Source of the DNA: CAKZLS01 sp963701445
GTDB taxonomy: Bacteria > Pseudomonadota > Alphaproteobacteria > Rhodospirillales > Defluviicoccaceae
Direction: 5' to 3'
DNA length: 64,000 nt
Assembly (NCBI GenBank): GCA_963701445.1
Contig: CAVPAM010000027.1
Location: forward strand, 1 to 64,000
Below are positions 57,800 through 64,000 of the stretch, one piece after another. The translations under genes were made by a program, and so were the position numbers. The notes under the pieces are model-generated. The model saw only the letters and a list, made by a program, of their open reading frames with translations. It searched no databases and was not told the origin of the DNA. Position 1 is the first letter of the stretch, and every line of letters starts with the position of its first letter.

Positions 57800-58332
57800 C
57801 TGACCGCCCAAAGGGATCCCGCGAGACCGCAAGGAATTTCATTCGCTTTTTCCCCAATTGAGGCCCATAGTCCTTGCTACCGCGTGGCGGCTCAAGTTTG
57901 AGGAAATGTTCCCACCGCCGAGGAATTCGTCACAAGCGCCTGGAAAGTCAGTGCAGGTCCCCCGCGCGGCCCAATGCCATGGCATGTCCATCGGAAATCG
58001 AAAGGGTCGGATTCGGCTGATCCTCGTGAAATAAAACTCAGTTTCGTGGAAATAATATTCCTGAACACTGACAAATAAACTTTTGGGTAGCGTTGAAAAT
58101 TATTTCATTAATGACCATATATTGAATAGTTAAACGTACTTTTCTTCAAAATGCGAAGAGTGCGCCGGGGCCGCGAAGAGGTTCGGGGGCGGTATCTTCG
58201 CGGCGTCCAATGCTCCCGGCAAAGACAGGTCGAACGGCAACGCCGAGACCAACGATCGCAATGGGTTACGACCAATGACCGTTGCGATCAATGATCGTTG
58301 GCGGGCGTCGGCGGCCCTGAAAGGTGGCTCAA
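57800..58332. other. Intergenic region, no gene
   Basis: Apart from AT-rich DNA around 58030-58150 and a short imperfect inverted repeat at 58249-58300 (CCAACGATC ... GATCGTTGG), I see no coding sequence. It lies between the fossil copy and the next gene. Confidence 0.5.
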
Positions 58333-58755
58333 ATGGCGCTGCGTCGTGAATATTCGCTCGGACATTCCCAATTCAACGACTTTCTGTTCGCATTCGTCGG
58401 CGAGGAGAAAAGTGGAGCACGGCTCACCGTTCTTTCGGCGCTGGCGCGGCTTGGCTTCGACCCGTGGGCGGAGGCCGCTCGTCTGTCCGATTTGACCCGG
58501 GAGGTTGCCGCAAGCGCATTGGCGGCGACCATCGTCACTCTACCCGAAGGGAATTGGAAGGCGTCGGACTCACGGTCAATCGCCGACCGCCTGGTAGACC
58601 GCTTGCCCAAGCGCGTGTCGCCGCCCGCCAACTCCGCCCGGGACGGCGGCATCCGGGACCGAATGCCGCCGTGGGAGGCCGTTCGGAAATGGCTGCCCTG
58701 GATCGTGCTCGGCGTCACCGTGCTCGTTGTCCTGTCGCGCCTGTATGGAAATTAG
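58333..58755 (+). CDS. Conserved hypothetical tail-anchored protein
   Basis: A 140-residue protein. REYSLGHSQFNDFLFAFVGEEKSG and LTVLSALARLGFDPW form the conserved front, a short helical domain known from many alphaproteobacteria without an assigned role. The C-terminus has a single membrane helix (KWLPWIVLGVTVLVVLSRLY) ending four residues from the stop, so the protein is probably tail-anchored in the inner membrane with the N-terminus in the cytoplasm. ATG at 58333. Confidence 0.7.
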   Translation: MALRREYSLGHSQFNDFLFAFVGEEKSGARLTVLSALARLGFDPWAEAARLSDLTREVAASALAATIVTLPEGNWKASDSRSIADRLVDRLPKRVSPPANSARDGGIRDRMPPWEAVRKWLPWIVLGVTVLVVLSRLYGN

Positions 58756-59016
58756 GTTTTGTTGAAGCGGACGGTCCCTTTTTGATAAGGCGCCCCCGCC
58801 AAGCTTGTTCTCGGCCGCGAAGGATTTCATCTATTAATTCCGGCCCAGGCGGCGGTCATCCTTGCCGTTTTCCGGGGCGGTAAATTTCGCGTTCCAAGAG
58901 CGTTCGCTCTCCGCGAGTTTCGGGTTGCGTCCCTTCACGAACACGGGCACCATTTCAGGCCATTGAATTCCCCATCCGGCGGAATTCGCTTAACGCTCTG
59001 GGCCTAACGGTTCGCC

Positions 59017-60132
59017 ATGACCGACCCATCGTTCTCCGGCAAGCAGGAGACCCGCGCCACCGAAGGGATGGGCGGAAGGGGCTTTTACGACAGCTACTCC
59101 GCCATTCAACGCGACACCGTGCTGATGCAGGCGGAGCGGCTTCGGCGCGCGGTCCGGGAGCTCGATCTGAGCGGGCCCGAGCTGCGGGTGATCGACTATG
59201 GCTGCGGCCCCGGCCGCAACTCGATGGCGGCGTTCCGTACCGTCCTGGAAGGAATCCACGGCCGGCGCGCCGATATGCCCGTCGTCACCGTGCACAACGA
59301 TCAGATCGGCAACGATTGGAACGATCTGTTCGCCAACATCCAAGGTCCCGAGGGCTATCTCAACCACCCCGGACCGCTGCGTCCCGAGGCCTCCGTCGGC
59401 AGCTTCTTCGATGAGGTCGCCAGCGCCGGGTCCATCGACTTGGGTATGTCGTTCATGGCGGCCCACTGGCTCGACGGCGCCATCCGCCTGTCCTCGCCGG
59501 GCACCTTGTTCTTCGCCGACATGACGGGGGCGGCGCGGGGGGAGATCCGCGACAAGGCGGACCGCGATTGGTCGCTTTTCCTGCGCCGGCGGGCCCGGGA
59601 ATCGCGGCCCGGCGGATGGCTCGTCATCGAGACCATGTCGTCGATCGAGGACCCGACCGATCCCAGCGGCCTCGCGGCCGGCGGGCACCGGCTCTACCGG
59701 GCGTTCTGGCGCATCGCCGAGGGCATGGCGAACGACGGATCTCTCGATCCCGCGTGCCTCGAGACGTTCGTCTTTCCCCTCTACTTCCGGGAGTTGAGCG
59801 AGGTTCGCGCCCCGCTGGAGCGCGAGACCGACCTCAAGGGCGCGTTCGACATCGTCGAGCTTGCGAGCGAACTCATCCCGAACCCCTACGTGCGGCTCTT
59901 GGAGGAGGACGGCGACGCCGGGGCCTATGCCCGGAATTATGCCGCCTTCGCGCGCAGCTTTGCGGAATCCTCCTTTCGCAACGGACTGTTCGATCGTTCG
60001 GCCGCCAGCGCCGACGAGGCCGACCGTCTGGCCGAGACCTTCTTCGAGCGCCTCGAGGCGCTGTTCGCCGCCGAGCCCGGCCAGTACATCTTCGACAACC
60101 ATTCGATGACATTGGTGCTGCGCCGGCGTTGA
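59017..60132 (+). CDS. SABATH-type SAM-dependent carboxyl methyltransferase
   Basis: A 371-residue protein. The SAM-binding loop is VIDYGCGPGRNSM (~56-68), HNDQIGNDWNDLF matches the NDxxxNDFN segment, and MSFMAAHWL the SSxxLHWL segment of SABATH enzymes. Those segments are best known from plant salicylate and jasmonate methyltransferases. Such enzymes methylate small carboxylic acids. Bacterial members exist but are rare. No biosynthetic partner is adjacent; the VOC gene follows on the other strand. The start region was once duplicated (fossil at 57655). Confidence 0.8.
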   Translation: MTDPSFSGKQETRATEGMGGRGFYDSYSAIQRDTVLMQAERLRRAVRELDLSGPELRVIDYGCGPGRNSMAAFRTVLEGIHGRRADMPVVTVHNDQIGNDWNDLFANIQGPEGYLNHPGPLRPEASVGSFFDEVASAGSIDLGMSFMAAHWLDGAIRLSSPGTLFFADMTGAARGEIRDKADRDWSLFLRRRARESRPGGWLVIETMSSIEDPTDPSGLAAGGHRLYRAFWRIAEGMANDGSLDPACLETFVFPLYFRELSEVRAPLERETDLKGAFDIVELASELIPNPYVRLLEEDGDAGAYARNYAAFARSFAESSFRNGLFDRSAASADEADRLAETFFERLEALFAAEPGQYIFDNHSMTLVLRRR

Positions 60133-60242
60133 CGACCGGTACGTTCGCGACTTCGGGGTCGCCCATCGGGCGGATTGGCAAGCGGGGCAGGAAAAAAACA
60201 TCCCCGCCGGCGCGCGCCCTCTCTTCACGCCCACGGTCCGCG

Positions 60243-60680
60243 TCAATCCAATTCCAGCGGCCCGGCGCGGGCGACCTGTTCGGGGTGTTCCTTCCAGACG
60301 TCCGAGGTGTCCACGTAAAGCTCGATTTCGTTGCCGTCCGGGTCCCGCAGATAGAGCGACTGGCTGACGCCGTGATCGATGGGCTGGGTGGCGATGCCCG
60401 CCGCCTCCATCTCCCGCTTGGCGGCGCGGAGCGCGTCTAGGCTGTCGCCGATCTTGAAGGCCACGTGCAACAGCCCGGTTGCTCCATCGGGCGGCGATAC
60501 CGCGTCCGGGCCCAGGGCCATGACCGCGAAGTCATGGTGATTTCCCAGGGAGAAAAACGTCATGCCGTGCCGCTCCCATCGGGCGGCGATGGGGATGCCC
60601 AGAACGCCGTTATAGAACGCCTCGGCCCGCGCCTGATCGCGAACCTTCAACACCACGTGCCCCAAGGACTGAATGTGCAT
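60243..60680 (-). CDS. VOC-superfamily (glyoxalase/dioxygenase-like) protein
   Basis: A 145-residue protein of two betaalphabeta-betabeta modules. The metal ligands are likely His in LGHVVLKV, His in LLHVAFKI and Glu in EIELYVD, matching the extradiol-dioxygenase-like VOC type (GHVVLKVRDQARAEAFY). YLRDPDGNEIELY is the usual C-terminal signature. The substrate is unknown. The ATG at 60680 starts the domain directly. It is convergent with the methyltransferase gene. Confidence 0.85.
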   Translation of the reverse strand: MHIQSLGHVVLKVRDQARAEAFYNGVLGIPIAARWERHGMTFFSLGNHHDFAVMALGPDAVSPPDGATGLLHVAFKIGDSLDALRAAKREMEAAGIATQPIDHGVSQSLYLRDPDGNEIELYVDTSDVWKEHPEQVARAGPLELD

Positions 60681-61331
60681 GGTCGACCCTTTCCAGGATG
60701 ATGCCTTCATATGAGGAGCATATGGGGTTTGCGCCGGAGTTGTCGCGTGCCGCGTTTTCGGGGGTTACGCGGACATGTTACTGATCTCGTGAAGCGGGAT
60801 GGCAATTAATTGACACTTCCCCGAAACTCCCCCGGCGCCTTGAAAGACCGCCACGAATTGCGTTTCGCGGCGCGTATTTCGTGATTTTGCCCCCCAATTC
60901 GGCGGAAAATGGCGGCATCGAAAGCCTGTCGTTCCGGGTTCGCATCGGCATGTTTTGTTTTATATCAGCGGCTTACGCCGTTACGGAACTGCAACGAGCG
61001 TTTTAGTAATTCAGGTATTTCAATGGCTTGCGGAGAAATTGTACGGTGCATGGGGTTGTTTTGCAATAAACGCGTTACACCCCCCCCCCCGACATGGCCA
61101 ACCGGGTCGGAACCTGCCGGCGCGGGCCCAATTGCTCCGGTGACGTCGAACCGCAACGAAGAGGGCCCGGCGCGGAACCGCCGGGCCGAGATCGCGATCA
61201 TCAAGGAGAGGTTCGAAGGGACCGGGTCGTCAGGGGTCCAAGACCCAAGGTCCCCGGGGGAACGAAGGCGCAAGCAGCGCGCGGCGCGCCGTCGGAAGTC
61301 CCATGCCGGGTGCTTGTCCCCCGGGGCGCGC
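60681..61331. other. Intergenic region with the second C11 repeat, no gene
   Basis: About 650 bp without a supported gene. It contains the 54-bp repeat (61037-61090). Around 60790-60890 fragments such as CAATTAATTGACACTTCC look like old insertion-element debris, but I cannot name a family. Confidence 0.4.
61037..61090 (+). repeat. Dispersed 54-bp repeat with C11 tract, copy B
   Basis: Contains GGGGTTGTTTTGC, AACGCGTT and eleven C, the same blocks in the same order as the minus-strand copy at 24875-24928. About seven differences over 54 bases. See copy A. Confidence 0.75.
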
Positions 61332-61472
61332 TTACGAAACGTAGGAGGGATTGGCGTTCTGGTCGGCCACGAGTTCGGTGATCTCATCGTCGCTGAGGTC
61401 GCCGAGGTCGGCGAGCGCCGAGACCCACTCCCGCAGGTCCGTCCAGTCGTGGCGGTAGAGCACGCGGCCCAT
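61332..61472 (-). CDS. Small acidic protein (46 residues)
   Basis: A short frame with consistent GC-rich codon use: MGRVLYRHDWTDLREWVSAL, then LGDLSDDEITELVADQNAN and PSYVS. A GTG six codons upstream (61490) is an alternative start. The Leu-Ser-Asp-Asp-Glu-Ile pattern looks like a helix-turn-helix or EF-type helical turn, but no family was recognised. It stands alone between the C11 repeat and the amidase gene. Both the coding pattern and the ordered helix pattern argue that it is real. Confidence 0.45.
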   Translation of the reverse strand: MGRVLYRHDWTDLREWVSALADLGDLSDDEITELVADQNANPSYVS

Positions 61473-61680
61473 GTCCTTGGTGTTGTGCACTGCGCTGCCT
61501 TTGCTCAGAAGCCCCGTCTGTTAGGGCCGGGCCGGGCTGGGAGAGAGGGAGGGAAATCGACCAGACCGTTTCCGCGCCATCGGGGGCAAGGGTCCAAATG
61601 TTGTTGTTGACCCACCCCTATATACCCCACATGGGGTGCTTTCAAGGGGAAAACTCAAGCCGCCGCAAATACCCGATTTC

Positions 61681-62862
61681 TCATTGGCGAACAAAGGATT
61701 GGGCGAACGCGAGCAAGGCCGCGTCGCTCCCGGGACCGCCCATGAGCGAAATCCCGAGGGGACAGCCGTCGACTCGCGCGAGCGGCAGACTGAGTTGCGG
61801 CAGACGGGTCAGGGGCGCGAGGCAGGTCAGGGCCATGACGCCGGCGCGGTGCCTGTCGAGGTCTTCGCTCGACGCCTGAAGTTTCGGGGCGATGTCCGGG
61901 GTCGACGGCAGGCAGGCGATGGCGCCGTCCCGCAACAGCTCGGCGAGCCGCCCCGCGAGGGCTTCGCGCGCCGTCTTCGCCCGTTCGGCCTCTTCCTCGG
62001 GCACGCTTTCGGCCCACCGGAAGCGCTCCGCGATCTCGGGGCCGAACCGGGGCCGGACCGCTCGGATCCAGGGCCCGTGCACCGCCCAGATCTCGCGCGC
62101 CTGGATCTTGCGGAATCGCCACATCCATTCCGTCAGTCCACCGCCCGGCTCGCCCGCGATCACCCGTTCCGCCGGCCCCAGACGCGCCTCGAGCCGCGAT
62201 ACGATGGGAGCCAGCGCGGCGGCGGCGGCGGGCCCGGCGAGGGCGAACGCGTCGTCGAACACGATCAGCCGGCGCGGCGTCGGCGCCGTGGCTGCGGTTT
62301 CCCGCAGCAGCACCTCGCCGGCCCGGACGAGGAGATCCATGTCGCGCGCGAACCAGCCGACCGTATCCAGGCTCGGCGCCAGGGGCATCACGCCGTCGAG
62401 CGGGATCCGCCCGTGGCTGGGGCGCATTCCGTAAAGCCCGCAATAGCTGGCGGGGACACGGATGGAGCCGCCCGTGTCAGTGCCGAGGGCGAGGTCCGCC
62501 AAGCCGCCGGCGACGGCGCTGGCGGAACCGCTGGACGAACCCCCGGGGATTCTGCCGGGCGCGTTGACGTTTACGGGCGTACCATAATGAAAATTCCGCC
62601 CGCCGATGCTGTAGGCGAGTTCGTCGGTGACGGCCTTGCCCACCAGACGGGCGCCGGCGTCGAGCCAGACCCGCACCGCCCAGGCATGGCGGCGCGCCGG
62701 TTCGTGGGTGCGCGCCCAGTCCGGGTTGCCGCATCCGGTCGTGAGCCCGGCGACGTCGAACAGGTCCTTGGCGACGAACGTCCGGCCGCCGAGCAAGCCG
62801 GCGCCCGCGCCCTCCAGATCGACTTCGATGCCCGGCACAAGGGCGCCCAGGGGGTCCTTCAT
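61681..62862 (-). CDS. Amidase (amidase-signature family)
   Basis: A 393-residue amidase-signature hydrolase. The catalytic Lys is K32 (FVAKDLFDVAG), the cis-Ser near S110 in GGSSSGSASAVAG and the nucleophile S133 in DTGGSIRVPASYCG. These residues hydrolyse small amides; members include AtzF-like and aryl-amide hydrolases. The length is slightly short for the family (~450), mainly in the C-terminal part. A 5' gap of 250 bp separates it from the divergent lut operon. Confidence 0.9.
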   Translation of the reverse strand: MKDPLGALVPGIEVDLEGAGAGLLGGRTFVAKDLFDVAGLTTGCGNPDWARTHEPARRHAWAVRVWLDAGARLVGKAVTDELAYSIGGRNFHYGTPVNVNAPGRIPGGSSSGSASAVAGGLADLALGTDTGGSIRVPASYCGLYGMRPSHGRIPLDGVMPLAPSLDTVGWFARDMDLLVRAGEVLLRETAATAPTPRRLIVFDDAFALAGPAAAAALAPIVSRLEARLGPAERVIAGEPGGGLTEWMWRFRKIQAREIWAVHGPWIRAVRPRFGPEIAERFRWAESVPEEEAERAKTAREALAGRLAELLRDGAIACLPSTPDIAPKLQASSEDLDRHRAGVMALTCLAPLTRLPQLSLPLARVDGCPLGISLMGGPGSDAALLAFAQSFVRQ

Positions 62863-63112
62863 CGTCTCTCTCCGAACGGCCGCGTTCGCCGCAACGCTCG
62901 CGCGATCACAAATTGCGAAGCATCAAGGAGACCGATTGCAAACGTTGCTTTCAGATGTCACTTGCCTGCAATATGATTGTCAAGGTAGCGATGCCGACAA
63001 ATCGCGAAAAGCGGCGGCATTCATGGATCGACCGGATTTTCACCGGAACTCCATGCCTCGGAGGCCGGTCCATGGAGACCGTCCATAAAACAAAGAGCAG
63101 GGAGGGAATCGG

Positions 63113-63856
63113 TTGAAAGTCGCGCTTTTCGTTCCGTGTTTCGTGGATGCGTTCTTTCCGGAGATCGGCATCGCCACCTTGGAACTCCTCGAACGCCTGG
63201 GAGTGGAGGTGGAATATCCCGTGGACCAGACCTGCTGCGGGCAGCCCATCGCCAACAGCGGCTGCCAGGAAGACGCCGCCCCGGTGGAGGCGCTGTTCGT
63301 CAAGAACTTCGCGGGCTTCGAATACATCGTTACCCCGTCGGGCAGTTGCACCCACCATGTCCGCCATCACTTCGACGCCATTCCCCAGACCGAGGAGGTC
63401 GTCCAGGTTCGCGAGCGGACCTTCGAGCTGGTGGAATTCCTGCACGATATCCTTAAGGTGGACGCCTTCCCCTGGGCGGCATTCCCGCATAAGGTGGGCC
63501 TGCACAACAGTTGCGGCACGCTGCGCGGGCTTCGCCACGCGTCCATGTCGGAACTGGGCGAACCGTTCTTCTCCAAGCCGCTCGCGCTTTTGTCCAAGGT
63601 CGAGGGCATCGAGTTCGTTACCCCGAACCGTCCCGATGAATGCTGCGGGTTCGGCGGCACGTTTTCCATCTTCGAGGAGCCGGTATCGGCGAAGATGGGT
63701 TACGACAAGGTGATGGACCACAAGAACGCGGGAGCCGAATACATCGTCTCCGCCGACAACTCCTGCCTGATGCACCAGAAGGGATGCGCCGAGCGGATGG
63801 GGGTCGACCTGAAGTTCATCCACATCGCCCAGATCCTGAACGGAGCCCGCGCATGA
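63113..63856 (+). CDS. lutA: Lactate utilisation protein A (Fe-S oxidoreductase subunit)
   Basis: A 247-residue YkgE/LldE-type protein with two CCG domains: DQTCCGQPIANSG and GSCTHHVRHH in the first, LHNSCGTLRG, DECCGFGGTFS and DNSCLMHQKG in the second. They bind Fe-S clusters or heterodisulfide-like partners. With LutB and LutC it oxidises L-lactate to pyruvate. It starts with TTG at 63113 after GGGAGGG, and its stop overlaps the lutB start by 4 bp. Confidence 0.9.
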   Translation: MKVALFVPCFVDAFFPEIGIATLELLERLGVEVEYPVDQTCCGQPIANSGCQEDAAPVEALFVKNFAGFEYIVTPSGSCTHHVRHHFDAIPQTEEVVQVRERTFELVEFLHDILKVDAFPWAAFPHKVGLHNSCGTLRGLRHASMSELGEPFFSKPLALLSKVEGIEFVTPNRPDECCGFGGTFSIFEEPVSAKMGYDKVMDHKNAGAEYIVSADNSCLMHQKGCAERMGVDLKFIHIAQILNGARA

Positions 63857-64000
63857 AACGCATCGACCACGCCGAAGCCTCTTCCCACTTCATCGCGGCG
63901 ACCGACAACGAGGTTTTTCACGACAAGCGCCTGTGGGACCTCCGCCAGAAACGCGACGGCCAGCGCGACGAGGTTCCCGAGTGGAACGAACTCCGCGACC
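63853..64000 (+). CDS. lutB: Lactate utilisation protein B, N-terminal fragment
   Basis: The first 49 codons: KRIDHAEASSHFIAATDNEVFHDKRLWDLR (seen in parts) and EVPEWNELRD, typical of LutB before its ferredoxin domains. The frame runs off the window end. Coupled to lutA by ATGA. Confidence 0.85.
   Translation, partial: MKRIDHAEASSHFIAATDNEVFHDKRLWDLRQKRDGQRDEVPEWNELRD

Overview
The window looks like chromosome of a GC-rich alphaproteobacterium, most like Rhodospirillales. The signs are ~65% GC, the argH-lptM-lysA-TIGR02302 order, the enlarged PstC and PstA permeases, groESL under a CIRCE operator, and a class II (B12-dependent) ribonucleotide reductase. This assignment is inference from gene content; no tRNA or rRNA gene was recognised.

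Layout. 1-8.0 kb: the end of an Mrr-type restriction gene, an orphan ParA ATPase, a DUF389 membrane protein and a peptide ABC transporter operon (Tat-exported binding protein, two permeases, fused double ATPase). 8.2-11.7 kb: a small DUF4168 secreted protein, prmA and uvrD/pcrA. 11.9-21.4 kb: a ClC chloride channel and a complete phosphate regulon (phoR, pstS-C-A-B, phoU, phoB) with a triple 11-bp Pho box before pstS. 21.6-24.8 kb: a diguanylate cyclase, a thioesterase and a FetAB-type ABC exporter. 24.8-30.8 kb is accessory DNA: a 54-bp repeat with a G11/C11 tract, a DUF1778 antitoxin whose GNAT toxin is cut off at ~25575, a glycosyltransferase plus glycogen-debranching-like enzyme, and three small proteins, two of them tandem paralogues. 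30.8-33.4 kb: groES-groEL and a TerB-like gene. 33.8-43 kb: PepP, a lipoprotein, a TlpA-like thioredoxin, argH, an unknown gene, lptM, lysA and TIGR02302. 43-48 kb: an RHH/PIN pair, a zinc-ribbon/DUF3426 protein, and ftsE-ftsX-ydcF-plsC. 48-51.6 kb: a coupled DUF2868/DUF3482 membrane-GTPase pair. 51.8-55.2 kb: nrdJ interrupted by a LAGLIDADG intein placed directly before its catalytic cysteine. 55.3-59 kb: an AT-rich orphan gene with a PD-(D/E)XK-like motif, degenerate repeats, a Phd/VapC pair and a decayed copy of the 5' end of a downstream methyltransferase gene. 59-64 kb: a SABATH-type carboxyl methyltransferase, a VOC protein, an amidase and the start of a lut lactate-utilisation operon.

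Two points affect how everything is read. First, at least eleven single-base-scale frameshifts break otherwise intact genes, including housekeeping ones (pstS, pstC, plsC, nrdJ). In every case the full gene length agrees with the inferred indel. They look more like systematic consensus errors than decay, so the affected genes are given as CDS spans with the shift position stated. Second, the accessory material is concentrated at 24.8-30.8 kb and 55.3-61.5 kb.

The most interesting signals are the NrdJ intein at the thiyl-radical cysteine, the DUF2868/DUF3482 pair of unknown function, the AT-rich nuclease-like orphan, the fossil duplicate of the methyltransferase 5' region, the inverted pair of C11-tract repeats, and the small-protein cassette upstream of groESL.
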